From: Prevotellaceae bacterium HUN156
Lineage (GTDB): Bacteria; Bacteroidota; Bacteroidia; Bacteroidales; Bacteroidaceae
Assembly (NCBI GenBank): GCA_900119285.1
Contig: FPIT01000003.1
Coordinates: 372,001 to 436,000 of the forward strand
Length of the DNA: 64,000 bases
Reading direction: 5' to 3'
Part shown: in pieces, positions 33,315-42,549 of the stretch
How positions within the stretch are numbered: the stretch's first letter is position 1
Layout: each line of letters begins with the position of its first letter
The notes under the pieces: generated by a model
The model's input: only the letters and a program-made list of their open reading frames with translations
Databases searched by the model: none
Told to the model about the DNA's origin: nothing
Position numbers and translations under genes: made by a program

Positions 33315-35300
33315 TTATTTCTTTATGCGGTAGATGCGGAACGACATAGGGGGCAGCTGGTCGGAGAGCACAGCCTGCTTCTTGTCGGCCTTAACCTCAA
33401 TGGTGCCTTGGGTGGGGGCAATAAGATGGGGCTGCTGGATGCTGTTCTCATCGTCCATACCGCTGTGACTCAAGGTGAGTGTGGTGGCAGTGCTGCTCTG
33501 CTTGATGTCGGAGAGCAGGAACTCGACGGGTTGAGACTGCTTAGAGGTGTTGGCAATCTTGATGATGACCTCACCAGTATTCTTGTCGTAGGCAGCTGTG
33601 GCAAAGAGGCCGTTCTGACCGTCTTGGTTGGCTACAGGCTTCTTGTCCATCGTCAACGACAACACATGGGTTCCGGCATTGGTGGCATACATCTGCTGCA
33701 CATAGTAGCTGACAGTGCGGAACATCTCGGTCTGGTCGAACCAAATTTGGTCGGGACGCCACTGCCAACCGTCAACGTGGGCAAAGAGGGGAGCTGGACT
33801 GCTCATGTGGACAATGTCGGCATTGCGCTCAAACCCTGTCATCAGGGCTGCTTCGAGAATGGCTGCCTCGTAGTGGTTCCACTTCTTGCCCTTGCCATGA
33901 CAGGCATACTCGCCAGCAAAGACTTTTGGACCCTTGCGGTCGTAGGAGTCGTAGCGCATGCCTTGACTGAGAAACCATTGCTCGTCGCGATAGTAGTGCT
34001 CGTCAACAAGGTCGGCCTTCTGGGCTTTCATGGCTTTCCAGCCATCGGCAAAGCGATAGGTGTTGTCGCCCTCATCTTCAGGCATAGGACCGCTCGAACC
34101 TACTATCTTGATGTCAGGATATTTGGCGCGGATGGCTGCTACAAAGGGTTTCAGACGCTCGTAGTAGAACTCGCCCCACTGCTCGTTGCCTACACCGATA
34201 TACTTCATGTTAAAAGGTGCGGGATGGCCCATCTCGGCACGTATCTTTCCCCACTTAGAGTCTGCAGGGCCGTTGGCAAACTCAATGAGGTCGAGGCAGT
34301 CGTCGATGTAAGGCTGCAACTCGTTCAAGGGCACATGCACACTCTCCTTGTCCCAATTCTGGAACTGGCAGGCAAGACCGACACTGAGGATGGGCAGTGG
34401 CTCGGCACCGATATCCTCAGAGAGTTGGAAGAACTCATAGAAACCGAGACCATACGACTGATAGTAGTCAGGGAAATAGCGATAGTCGAAGGTGTGCTCC
34501 CAGCGATTCTGGTTGAGCGGACGGTTCTCTACAGGACCAATGGTGTTCTTCCACTGATAGCGTGTCTGCAGGTCAGTACCCTCAACGATGCATCCGCCAG
34601 GGAAGCGGAAGACACCGGGATGGAGGTCTTCCAATGCTTGTGCCAAGTCGCGACGCATGCCATTCTCACGATGTTTGTAGGTGTCGGTGGGGAAGAATGA
34701 GATATGCTCCAAAGCTACGCTGTTGCTGCCTTTCAGGAAGATGCGCAACTTGCCATGCTTCAGATTGATGGGCGAGGTGAGTGTAACGGTGTACTTCGTC
34801 CACTCGGCAGTGGTGATGTCGATGGTCTGCTCAGCCACCTGTTGCTGTTCGCTCATGGCGTGCTCGTCGATGAGTTGTACGCGGATGGCACCATTGCCCT
34901 TGGGCGCTTTTGCCCATACGGAGAAGCGATAGGTGGCACCCTGCTTGAGACCAATGCCAAAGAATCCCTCATTGGTTAAACCCGTGCGGCGGTCGTTATG
35001 GTCGGGAGCCGACAGCACTACATAGTGAGGACAGCGCTTGAAGGGACCGTCGTCTTTCAGTTCTACACAACCGAAAGTCTGCCAGCCCATCAATGCCTGT
35101 GGAAACTCAAAGGAGCGGTTCTTCACCAACTCACCATAGAGACCACCATCAGCAGCATAGTTGATATCCTCGAAGAAGATGCCATACATGGTAGACTGAA
35201 TGGGTGCGCCCAACTTGCGCGTGTTCACCTGCATGGTGTTCTGTGCATTCAACACCGCCATTATGCCGAGAAACGTGAGTGTTAGAAGATTCTTTTTCAT
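33315..35300 (-). CDS. Alpha-L-arabinofuranosidase, GH51 family
   Basis: 661 residues with signal peptide (MKKNLLTLTFLGIMAVLNAQ), so exported. An early TMYGIFFEDINYAADGGLYG is the GH51 entry motif; a CBM-like beta domain lies at ~70-210; the (beta/alpha)8 barrel follows with general acid/base E373 in GVGNEQWGEF and nucleophile E464 in FAGEYACHG; a C-terminal beta-sandwich ends the protein. It releases terminal alpha-L-arabinofuranose from arabinan, arabinoxylan or arabinogalactan. It is not within a SusCD locus in this window. The only polysaccharide-degrading enzyme recognised here. Confidence 0.92.
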   Translation of the reverse strand: MKKNLLTLTFLGIMAVLNAQNTMQVNTRKLGAPIQSTMYGIFFEDINYAADGGLYGELVKNRSFEFPQALMGWQTFGCVELKDDGPFKRCPHYVVLSAPDHNDRRTGLTNEGFFGIGLKQGATYRFSVWAKAPKGNGAIRVQLIDEHAMSEQQQVAEQTIDITTAEWTKYTVTLTSPINLKHGKLRIFLKGSNSVALEHISFFPTDTYKHRENGMRRDLAQALEDLHPGVFRFPGGCIVEGTDLQTRYQWKNTIGPVENRPLNQNRWEHTFDYRYFPDYYQSYGLGFYEFFQLSEDIGAEPLPILSVGLACQFQNWDKESVHVPLNELQPYIDDCLDLIEFANGPADSKWGKIRAEMGHPAPFNMKYIGVGNEQWGEFYYERLKPFVAAIRAKYPDIKIVGSSGPMPEDEGDNTYRFADGWKAMKAQKADLVDEHYYRDEQWFLSQGMRYDSYDRKGPKVFAGEYACHGKGKKWNHYEAAILEAALMTGFERNADIVHMSSPAPLFAHVDGWQWRPDQIWFDQTEMFRTVSYYVQQMYATNAGTHVLSLTMDKKPVANQDGQNGLFATAAYDKNTGEVIIKIANTSKQSQPVEFLLSDIKQSSTATTLTLSHSGMDDENSIQQPHLIAPTQGTIEVKADKKQAVLSDQLPPMSFRIYRIKK

Positions 35301-35373
35301 AGAGAATTGTTGCTTGTTACTACAAAATTAGTTAAAAAGTTAAGAAAGTATAAGGATATTCAGAAATAAATGC

Positions 35374-35381
35374 TACTTTTG
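35374..35381 (+). promoter_or_regulatory. Promoter -7 element of response regulator
   Basis: TACTTTTG 33 bp before the start codon; the -33 box is poor. Confidence 0.4.
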
Positions 35382-35414
35382 TATTCTATTAACGAATCTA
35401 AACTGTAAATACTT

Positions 35415-35774
35415 ATGAAACGTATTCTAGTAGCCGAAGACAATGACAGCAATTACCTGCTGATGAACTTCATTCTGAAAAACAATTACGAGATTCTTCG
35501 TGCCGTTAATGGTAAGGATGCCGTTGAGAAGTCTACAACAGAACATCCAGACCTTATTTTAATGGATATGAAGATGCCTATGATGGATGGCATAGAGGCT
35601 ACTCGCCTTATCAAAGCTAACCATCCTGAGCTTCCTATCGTAGCCGTTACGGCTAATGCTTTTGACAGCGATCGTCAGAAAGCATTAGAGGCAGGCTGCG
35701 ACGACTTTCTTGCGAAGCCCGTTACTGCCGCAGGCTGCCTCCAATGTATTGCTAACTTGTTACATAATTCCTAA
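35415..35774 (+). CDS. Single-domain response regulator (CheY-like)
   Basis: 119 residues, receiver domain only. Acidic pair E8/D9 in ILVAEDNDSN, phosphoacceptor D51 in LILMDMKMPMMDG, Thr in IVAVTANAF near 79, and Lys in FLAKPV near 101. It is a phosphorelay or protein-interaction output with no DNA-binding domain; the partner kinase is not in the window. Its last 15 bp overlap the 3' end of convergent rseP. Confidence 0.9.
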   Translation: MKRILVAEDNDSNYLLMNFILKNNYEILRAVNGKDAVEKSTTEHPDLILMDMKMPMMDGIEATRLIKANHPELPIVAVTANAFDSDRQKALEAGCDDFLAKPVTAAGCLQCIANLLHNS

Positions 35775-37124
35775 TGTGCGGAGGATGTCGTTGAGATTGG
35801 CGACAACCAGCAGAAGAATAACGATGCCGAAGCCAACATACTCGGCACGAATCATAAACTCTTCAGAAGGCTTGCGACGCGTAATCATCTCGTAGAGCAG
35901 GAACAGCACATGGCCACCGTCGAGGGCGGGGATAGGCAGAATGTTCATGAAGGCAAGGATGATGCTCAAGAAGGCTGTCATCTGCCAGAAGATAAGCCAG
36001 TTCCAGTCGGCAGGGAAAAGGTTGCCAATGGTACCGAAGCCTCCCAGCGACTTAGCACCCTCTGCTGTGAAGACGTATTTCAAGTCGTCAATATAAGAGC
36101 CAAGCACATTCAGGCCATACTTGATGCCTGCAGGGAAGCTCTCGAAGAATTCGTACTCCTGAGTAATGGTTTGATAGTCGGGAGTCTTAGGAACGAAACC
36201 TAACTTCAGTGTGGAGTGCATTACCACACGAGCTGTATACAACTTGGAACCGTTGGTATAGGCAACCGTTACAGTGCGTGCCTTCAGGCTGTCAGTACTA
36301 TTCTTTGCCGTAGCCAGCATATCTGCATGACGAGCCATCTGGTCGGTCAGCTCATTGTGGCAGCTAATCTTGTTTCCGTCAATAGCCAGAATACGATAAC
36401 CTTTCTTCAGTCCCATTTTCTCTGCAGTAGAGCCAGGGATAACGCTGTCAATCTCGTTGGGAATCAGCATCTGTACGAATGAGGGCTGTGCCTTAATCAT
36501 ATTAAGCAGATTCAAATCGCCAGGCAACTGGATGCTCATGGCCTTGCCATCACGGATGATGTCAACGCGGTGAGCCTCAGAAATGTCGCGATAGAGGTCG
36601 GCAGAGAAATTCTTGAAGGTACGCTTCTCGGTACCAATCAGGATATCACCATCCTGAAATCCCAATGCCTTGGCTTCCTGATTGAACTTCATACCCTGTG
36701 ACATGTCCTTTACGGGTACATAGGTGTCGCCCCAATAGAACAGAATCATAGAGTAGATAAACAGAGCCAACAGGAAGTTGACGAGTACACCGCCAACCAT
36801 TACCAATAGGCGCTGCCAAGCGGGCTTGGCGCGAAACTCCCACGACTGCATGGGTTGCTTCATCTGGTCGGTGTCGAAGCTCTCGTCAATCATACCGGCA
36901 ATCTTACAGTAGCCACCAAGGGGCAACCAACCAATACCATATTCTGTATCACTCTTCTTGGGCTTGAACTTGAAGAGACTGAACTTCCAGTCGAAGAAGA
37001 GATAGAACTTCTCTACACGTATGCCAAAGAGCTTGGCAAAGACAAAGTGACCACCCTCATGAAGCAAGATGAGGATAGAAAGGGCCAGGATAAGCTGTGC
37101 CAGTTTAATCAAAAAGATTTCCAT
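35760..37124 (-). CDS. rseP: RIP zinc metalloprotease RseP
   Basis: 454 residues, multi-pass. Zinc motif H22-EGGH26 in the first membrane helix, one PDZ-like region at about 205-300 (IPGSTAEKMGLKKGYRILAI), and the LDG motif in ILPIPALDGGHVLF near the C-terminus. It performs site-2 intramembrane cleavage of anti-sigma factors or signal peptides. First in order downstream is the response regulator's 3' end (convergent). Upstream is dxr on the same strand. Confidence 0.95.
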   Translation of the reverse strand: MEIFLIKLAQLILALSILILLHEGGHFVFAKLFGIRVEKFYLFFDWKFSLFKFKPKKSDTEYGIGWLPLGGYCKIAGMIDESFDTDQMKQPMQSWEFRAKPAWQRLLVMVGGVLVNFLLALFIYSMILFYWGDTYVPVKDMSQGMKFNQEAKALGFQDGDILIGTEKRTFKNFSADLYRDISEAHRVDIIRDGKAMSIQLPGDLNLLNMIKAQPSFVQMLIPNEIDSVIPGSTAEKMGLKKGYRILAIDGNKISCHNELTDQMARHADMLATAKNSTDSLKARTVTVAYTNGSKLYTARVVMHSTLKLGFVPKTPDYQTITQEYEFFESFPAGIKYGLNVLGSYIDDLKYVFTAEGAKSLGGFGTIGNLFPADWNWLIFWQMTAFLSIILAFMNILPIPALDGGHVLFLLYEMITRRKPSEEFMIRAEYVGFGIVILLLVVANLNDILRTLGIM

Positions 37125-37140
37125 TATTTTGTTCTTGTTT

Positions 37141-37196
37141 TTATCGTTAAGACGTTATCGTTATGATGTTATGTCGTAATATCGTTATTCCGTTAT
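37141..37196. repeat. Short-period repeat, dxr-rseP junction
   Basis: 7-8 base units of the type TCGTTAT/GACGTTA/CCGTTAT fill the gap. Same class as the other junction arrays but with its own unit. Confidence 0.45.
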
Positions 37197-38356
37197 TTCG
37201 CCAATAGCTCTGTGGCGATGCGACGTGCCTCCGCATCCGTCTGGATATAGGTGTCGTAGTCGGGCGTAGCAGAGAAGGTGCAGCGCTGCATGGTCTCAGC
37301 GATGACATCACTCATCTGCAGGAAACCACAGCGGTCTTCCAAGAATCCACGATTCACAATCTCATTAGCCGCATTGACAATACATGGCATATTACCTCCA
37401 CGCAGAATAGCCTCGAAAGCCAACTCCAGACAGCGGAACTTCTTCAGGTCGGGCTCGAAGAACTCAAGCGGTTGGGTGAAGAGATCGAGACGATTGCCAC
37501 TGAGGGGCAGACGCTGAGGGAATGAGAACGCATACTGGATAGGCAGACGCATATCGGGCACACCCAACTGAGCCTTGACAGCACCATCGTGGAACTGTAC
37601 GGCAGAGTGGACAATGCTCTGCGGATGAACCAATACCTGTATCTGTGAGGCACCAACGCCAAATAGCCATTTTGCCTCAATAACCTCAAAGCCTTTGTTC
37701 ATCATCGTAGCAGAGTCGATGGTAATCTTGGCACCCATATCCCATGTAGGATGACGCAAAGCATCAGCCTTGGTAACGGTGGCCAACTCATCGAGACTCT
37801 TCAGGCGGAAAGGACCGCCAGAGGCTGTAAGCAGAATCTTCTCAATGGGATTGTCGTCTTCACCTACCAAACTCTGGAAGATGGCAGAGTGCTCACTGTC
37901 GACAGGCAGGATGGGAGTGTGGTATTGTTGAGCCAACTGGAGAATGAGTTCACCAGCCACCACCAGCGTCTCCTTATTTGCCAAGGCAATGGCCTTACGA
38001 GCCTTGATAGCATGGATGGTGGGTGACAAACCTGCAAAGCCTACCATAGCCGTTAATACCATATCGATGGGCTCCGCTTCTACTATCTCATCAAGAGCCT
38101 GACTGCCAGCATAAACTTTCACATCGGGCATGTCGCTCATCAACTGCTTGAGCTCATCGTAACGCTGTTCGTTAGCAATAACGATGGCAGCAGGATTGAA
38201 CTTATGAGCCTGCTGTGCCAATAGTTCTACCTTGTTGTTAGCTGTCAGACAGTATACTTCATACAGGTCGCTATGCTCCTCAATAACCTCAAGGGCCTGA
38301 GTGCCTATCGAACCTGTGGAGCCGAGAATGGCTATCTGTTTTTTCTTATTATTCAT
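37193..38356 (-). CDS. dxr: 1-deoxy-D-xylulose 5-phosphate reductoisomerase
   Basis: 387 residues. NADPH site IAILGSTGSIGTQALEVI at the start; metal/substrate residues in ILPVDSEHSAIFQ near 150 and in TIDSATMMNKGFEVIEA near 210-226. Second step of the MEP isoprenoid pathway. It is followed on the strand by rseP and preceded by rimM with 19 bp spacing. Confidence 0.96.
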   Translation of the reverse strand: MNNKKKQIAILGSTGSIGTQALEVIEEHSDLYEVYCLTANNKVELLAQQAHKFNPAAIVIANEQRYDELKQLMSDMPDVKVYAGSQALDEIVEAEPIDMVLTAMVGFAGLSPTIHAIKARKAIALANKETLVVAGELILQLAQQYHTPILPVDSEHSAIFQSLVGEDDNPIEKILLTASGGPFRLKSLDELATVTKADALRHPTWDMGAKITIDSATMMNKGFEVIEAKWLFGVGASQIQVLVHPQSIVHSAVQFHDGAVKAQLGVPDMRLPIQYAFSFPQRLPLSGNRLDLFTQPLEFFEPDLKKFRCLELAFEAILRGGNMPCIVNAANEIVNRGFLEDRCGFLQMSDVIAETMQRCTFSATPDYDTYIQTDAEARRIATELLAK

Positions 38357-38362
38357 TTTTAC

Positions 38363-38376
38363 TATTCACTTTTCAC
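38363..38376. repeat. Two-unit TATTCAC/TTTTCAC heptamer repeat, rimM-dxr junction
   Basis: Two 7-base units followed by TAAC; a minimal member of the junction repeats. Confidence 0.35.
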
Positions 38377-38888
38377 TAACTAAGCGCTAAAAGTCCTTCT
38401 GGGATTGTCATGGTAATCGTTTCATTGTCGATGTCGATTTCCTTAATTAGGTCGTCGTTGGCAGGAATCAGTCGACCGTCGTATAATTCAAAGAGAATAT
38501 TGACAGTCTGCTTGTCAACGGATGCAATACTACCAACGGTTTCGCCCGTCTCAGCATTGATGATATCGAAGTCGACGAGCATCTCAAGGGTTGGGAGTTC
38601 ATCTTCTTCTTGAGCGACCTCACGTGGGAAGTAAACATTAGCCCCCGTCAGCTCAGCAGCACGCTCTTGGCTGTCGATACGCTGAAACTTGACCAATGCC
38701 ACATAGTCACTGCGGAAACGATATTCCTCCATGAAGAAAGGCACAAGGATGCCATCCATGTCAAGAATAAGGTATTCGCTCTCCACACGGTCAAAGATGT
38801 CGTCTTCAAATTGGAAGAAGACTTCGCCCTTGATACCATGGGGTTTTCCCAAGCGACCTATCTTAAAAACATCTTCTCGCTTAATCAT
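38376..38888 (-). CDS. rimM: 16S rRNA processing/30S maturation protein RimM
   Basis: 170 residues. N-terminal IGRLGKPHGIKGEVFFQFEDD is the RimM beta-barrel entry; the C-terminal PRC-barrel-like half contains LPANDDLIKEIDI-type residues. It assists 30S head assembly. Its start overlaps the murA stop by 4 bp (translational coupling). Confidence 0.92.
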   Translation of the reverse strand: MIKREDVFKIGRLGKPHGIKGEVFFQFEDDIFDRVESEYLILDMDGILVPFFMEEYRFRSDYVALVKFQRIDSQERAAELTGANVYFPREVAQEEDELPTLEMLVDFDIINAETGETVGSIASVDKQTVNILFELYDGRLIPANDDLIKEIDIDNETITMTIPEGLLALS

Positions 38889-40186
38889 AGTCTCTCTATT
38901 TTAGCACCAAGTGCATTCAGACGACCTTCGATGTCCTCATAGCCACGGTCAATCTGCTCGATATTGCTGATAAGGCTGGTGCCATCGGCACTCATGGCTG
39001 CAATCAACAAGGCAATACCTGCACGGATGTCAGGGCTTGACATGCGTTGAGCACGAAGTGTCAGGTTGCGGTCGTGACCAACAACTACGGCACGGTGAGG
39101 ATCACAAAGGATAATCTGAGCTCCCATGTCAATCAGCTTGTCGACAAAGAACAGACGGCTCTCAAACATCTTCTGATGGAAGAGCACACTACCGCGAGCC
39201 TGGGTAGCTACCACGATGAGTACGCTGAGCAGGTCGGGAGTAAGTCCTGGCCAAGGAGCATCGGCCAGCGTCATGATAGTGCCGTCGATGAATGAATCGA
39301 CAACATAGTGGTTCTGACGTGGGATATATAGGTCGTCGCCATCAACCTCAATCTTTACGCCTAAGCGACGGAAAGCATCGGGGATGATACCGAGATTCTG
39401 TACGGAAACATTCTTAATGCGGACACCATCGCCACACATGGCTGCCATACCGATGAATGAGCCTACCTCAATCATATCAGGCAACAACTTGTGGGTGGTT
39501 CCGTGGAGGCTCTCAACACCTGTAATAGTAAGCAGATTAGAACCTATGCCGCTAATATTGGCGCCCATGTTGTTGAGCATGTGGCAGAGCTGCTGTACAT
39601 AAGGTTCACAGGCTGCGTTATAGATAGTGGTGGTGCCTTCGGCGAAGACGGCAGCCATCACGATATTAGCAGTACCAGTAACAGAGGCTTCGTCCAACAA
39701 CATATAAGTGCCTTTCAGCTTCTTGGCACCTATCTCATAGACATTGCGTTCTGGAATCTGGAAGAATTCTGCACCCAACTTCTGGAAACCTAAAAAGTGG
39801 GTATCCAAACGACGGCGACCAATCTTGTCGCCACCAGGCTTGGTGATGATAGCCTTACCCATACGAGCCAGCAGAGGGCCAATCATCATGACGGAACCAC
39901 GTAGCTGGGCACACTTGCTGACGAACTCGTCGCTCTCCAGATACTTCAGATCCAACTGGTCTGCCTGGAAAGTATAACCTTTTTCCTCTTTCGATACTTT
40001 TACACCAATATCCTTGAGCAACTGTATCAGGTTGTTGACATCGCGGATGTTGGGAATATTGTGGATGGTGACAGGCTCGCTGGTGAGCAGCGTGGCACAG
40101 ATAACCTGTAGCGCTTCGTTCTTGGCGCCTTGTGGCGTAATGGTGCCACTAAGCAGGTGGCCACCCTCAATCTTGAATGATGCCAT
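38885..40186 (-). CDS. murA: UDP-GlcNAc enolpyruvyltransferase MurA with Asp in place of catalytic Cys
   Basis: 433 residues, EPT fold with N-terminal GTITPQGAKNEALQVICATL (catalytic K22/N23) and C-terminal ENR-type loops. The loop that in E. coli holds Cys115 (GGCAIG) reads GGDKIGRRRLDTHF here, so D120 replaces the cysteine. This substitution is known from other lineages to give natural fosfomycin insensitivity while keeping activity. It makes the first committed peptidoglycan precursor. Stop overlaps rimM start; the DUF4290 gene ends exactly where murA begins. Confidence 0.95.
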   Translation of the reverse strand: MASFKIEGGHLLSGTITPQGAKNEALQVICATLLTSEPVTIHNIPNIRDVNNLIQLLKDIGVKVSKEEKGYTFQADQLDLKYLESDEFVSKCAQLRGSVMMIGPLLARMGKAIITKPGGDKIGRRRLDTHFLGFQKLGAEFFQIPERNVYEIGAKKLKGTYMLLDEASVTGTANIVMAAVFAEGTTTIYNAACEPYVQQLCHMLNNMGANISGIGSNLLTITGVESLHGTTHKLLPDMIEVGSFIGMAAMCGDGVRIKNVSVQNLGIIPDAFRRLGVKIEVDGDDLYIPRQNHYVVDSFIDGTIMTLADAPWPGLTPDLLSVLIVVATQARGSVLFHQKMFESRLFFVDKLIDMGAQIILCDPHRAVVVGHDRNLTLRAQRMSSPDIRAGIALLIAAMSADGTSLISNIEQIDRGYEDIEGRLNALGAKIERL

Positions 40187-40801
40187 TTACTTACGTTTTT
40201 TGTTACGTTTAGAGTCGTTAGCAGCAGGTGCCGTTATGATGCGGTCAAAACGGAACGTAGAGAGGTCGAGCTGAATCTTGCCATCGGTAAAACGAGCCAA
40301 GTCGTCAGCCACCTTTTCATCATCCATAGAGCCATGTCCCCATGTAGCCAAGTCACGCTTCATCTGATTGGCAGTGAGGCGTGTCAGTTCGTCGCGCTCT
40401 GGTCCTGCAGGCATTGTCTTCAGACGTTCGAAGACCTCTATCATCAGGTGACCGTAGTGGCGCAGATGAGCTTGACCATTGTGAGTGGGATGAGGCATAG
40501 GTGCAGGCTTCGACATGATATTCTCTGCATCGCTCATATCATAGGGCCAGTCGATATCCAACTGCTTGCGACTCATCAGGTACAAATGATCCCAAAGAGT
40601 CTGCTGATAGTCGTTGCTCTCGCGCACCTGTGGATTCTTGTTCTCCATCTGGCGGATGATGGCGTTTGCACAACGCATACGCTCTTCCTTGGTGGGCAGG
40701 GAGATGGCTAAGTCAACCATCTTCTGAATCTCGCGACCATATTCCGACAGAATGAGTTTCTCACGCTGAGTGTTATAGTCTAAACCTTTAATCTCCATCA
40801 T
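40187..40801 (-). CDS. DUF4290 domain-containing protein
   Basis: 204 residues, soluble and helical. YNTQREKLILSEYGREIQKM at the N-terminus, the mid segment WDHLYLMSRKQLDIDWPYD and PMPHPTHNGQAHLRHYGHL are characteristic of DUF4290, a Bacteroidetes-specific family. The C-terminus is basic (NDSKRNKKRK). No known function; its fixed place directly before murA suggests a link to envelope or ribosome maturation (inference). Confidence 0.85.
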   Translation of the reverse strand: MMEIKGLDYNTQREKLILSEYGREIQKMVDLAISLPTKEERMRCANAIIRQMENKNPQVRESNDYQQTLWDHLYLMSRKQLDIDWPYDMSDAENIMSKPAPMPHPTHNGQAHLRHYGHLMIEVFERLKTMPAGPERDELTRLTANQMKRDLATWGHGSMDDEKVADDLARFTDGKIQLDLSTFRFDRIITAPAANDSKRNKKRK

Positions 40802-40833
40802 ATGTCTTGTCTTTATTTTCTTGTCAAATAGTC

Positions 40834-41529
40834 TTATAGCAGCTTCTTGGGCTTGATGGCTACAAAGTCTTTCAAATAGAAAGGAACGAAGTAGGCAACA
40901 TCTTCAAATTGCTCGTCGAGGAAGCGCTTCTCTGCTAGAGGTTGCATCCATTTTGCTAAAGGCTCAATACCATCAATGTAATGAGCATTAGGGTGATTGA
41001 TGACCTCCATGCACTTCTTGGCACCATTGCCGAAGAAGTAGATGGGACGCTCATCAAGATATTCCTTGTAGGTATCTTCAGTAACTACGTCAGCACCGAT
41101 AGGGCGAACCTCTTTGAGACTACGATCATAGAGTGCAGCATAAACCTCCATTCTGCGTGCGTCAAGCATGGGACAGAGGAGGGCGTTATCTTCCTTGATT
41201 ACTTCGCGCAGTAATACAGGTACACACAGCAATTTCAATGTAGGTACGGCTATCAACTTCAAGTCGCGACCATAGCAAATGCCTTTTGCCATGGATACTC
41301 CAATGCGCAGTCCGGTATAAGAGCCAGGACCACAGCTCACGCTGACAGCGTCAAAGGGAATGGCATGGTTGTCGGTAAACGACAAAGCCTCGTCAACCAT
41401 CGAGCCTAAGCGCTCAGCACCAGCACCTTTCTCTCCATGCTCCTGCTGTTCAAAAATGCACTGTCCATTCTCAGAGACAGCCACAGAGCAGACATTTGTA
41501 CTGGTTTCGATATGTAGAATACAAGCCAT
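40834..41529 (-). CDS. tsaB: tRNA threonylcarbamoyladenosine biosynthesis protein TsaB
   Basis: 231 residues from the ATG at 41529 (MACILHIETSTNVCSVAV); an upstream frame reaches the promoter and is not used. GPGSYTGLRIGVSMAKGICYG near 69-90 is the ASKHA-fold hallmark of TsaB, which scaffolds TsaD for the t6A tRNA modification. It is divergent from yicC. Confidence 0.93.
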   Translation of the reverse strand: MACILHIETSTNVCSVAVSENGQCIFEQQEHGEKGAGAERLGSMVDEALSFTDNHAIPFDAVSVSCGPGSYTGLRIGVSMAKGICYGRDLKLIAVPTLKLLCVPVLLREVIKEDNALLCPMLDARRMEVYAALYDRSLKEVRPIGADVVTEDTYKEYLDERPIYFFGNGAKKCMEVINHPNAHYIDGIEPLAKWMQPLAEKRFLDEQFEDVAYFVPFYLKDFVAIKPKKLL

Positions 41530-41560
41530 TATTTTCTCCTTATTTAATAATTTTAGCGTA

Positions 41561-41618
41561 CAAAGGTACATAATTTATGGTTAAAATCTGCATGTTTCAG
41601 AGAATTTTTGTACCTTTG
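41561..41618. promoter_or_regulatory. Divergent promoter pair tsaB / yicC
   Basis: TACCTTTG on the minus strand (41561-41568) serves tsaB and TACCTTTG on the plus strand (41611-41618) serves yicC. At 19-bp spacing both would use the same four bases (41588-41591, CTGC) as -33 box, which is non-consensus. Confidence 0.55.
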
Positions 41619-41645
41619 CAACCATATTTAAGAAAAACAACGATT

Positions 41646-42518
41646 ATGATACAGTCAATGACTGGCTACGGAAGAACAGTCGTAGCCTACACAGGAAAGA
41701 AAATCAATGTAGAAATCAAGTCGCTCAATTCAAAGCAGCTTGATTTGACAACACGTATTGCACCACTCTATCGTGAGAAAGAGATGGAGATTCGCCAACT
41801 GATTGCCGAGCGCGTTATTCGTGGCAAGGTAGACTTCTGTATTTGGATTGAGAAAGATACAGTGATGGACGCAGCACAGGTAAATACCGCGCTGATGGAC
41901 AACTACTATCAGCAGTTAAAGGGTTTTGCCGATAGTCATCAGTTGATCAATGTTGATTGGATTCCCGTATTGACACGCATGCCAGATGTGATGTCAAAGA
42001 CTGAAGTGGAGGAATTGGATGACGCAGAATGGCAGGCTGTCCGTCAGGGAGTGTGCGATGCCGTGCAGCATCTGGTAGACTTCCGTACTCAAGAGGGTGC
42101 TGCTCTTGAGAAGAAATTCGGTGAGAAGATTGATAATATCGAGAAGTTGTTAGCTTCTATCGAACCATATGAAAAGGCTCGCGTGGAGAAAATCCGTAAC
42201 CGTATTGTCGATGGTCTTAAACAGATTCCTGAAGCTGAGTACGACAAGAATCGTCTGGAACAGGAACTCATCTACTATATTGAGAAACTGGATATTAGCG
42301 AAGAGAAGCAGCGTTTGGCCAACCACCTAAAATACTTCCGCGAGACCATGGCTGATGCACCCGGACAGGGCAAGAAGCTGGGCTTTATCGCTCAAGAGAT
42401 GGGACGCGAAATCAACACCACTGGTTCTAAGTCTAATCAGGCTGAGATGCAGAACATCGTCGTAAAGATGAAAGACGAACTGGAACAGATTAAAGAACAG
42501 GTGCTGAATGCCCTTTAA
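41646..42518 (+). CDS. yicC: YicC/YloC-family endoribonuclease
   Basis: 290 residues from the ATG at 41646: MIQSMTGYGR is the usual start of the family, whereas the longer frame begins before the promoter. The C-terminal QEMGREINTTGSKSNQAEMQ near 256-276 is the conserved YicC signature. Members cut RNA; physiological targets in Bacteroidetes are unknown. It is followed by gmk and nadD, a common neighbour set. Confidence 0.92.
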   Translation: MIQSMTGYGRTVVAYTGKKINVEIKSLNSKQLDLTTRIAPLYREKEMEIRQLIAERVIRGKVDFCIWIEKDTVMDAAQVNTALMDNYYQQLKGFADSHQLINVDWIPVLTRMPDVMSKTEVEELDDAEWQAVRQGVCDAVQHLVDFRTQEGAALEKKFGEKIDNIEKLLASIEPYEKARVEKIRNRIVDGLKQIPEAEYDKNRLEQELIYYIEKLDISEEKQRLANHLKYFRETMADAPGQGKKLGFIAQEMGREINTTGSKSNQAEMQNIVVKMKDELEQIKEQVLNAL

Positions 42519-42521
42519 CTT

Positions 42522-42549
42522 TTGAAGTTTGAAGTTTGATATTTGAAAT
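42522..42549. repeat. Four-unit heptamer array, yicC-gmk junction
   Basis: TTGAAGT, TTGAAGT, TTGATAT, TTGAAAT; the last unit overlaps the gmk start codon (42548-42550). Confidence 0.65.

Noticed and set aside
33408..34700. 430-codon open frame antisense to the GH51 gene
   Set aside because: The minus strand carries catalytic motifs of GH51; the antisense frame has no signal, domain or promoter.
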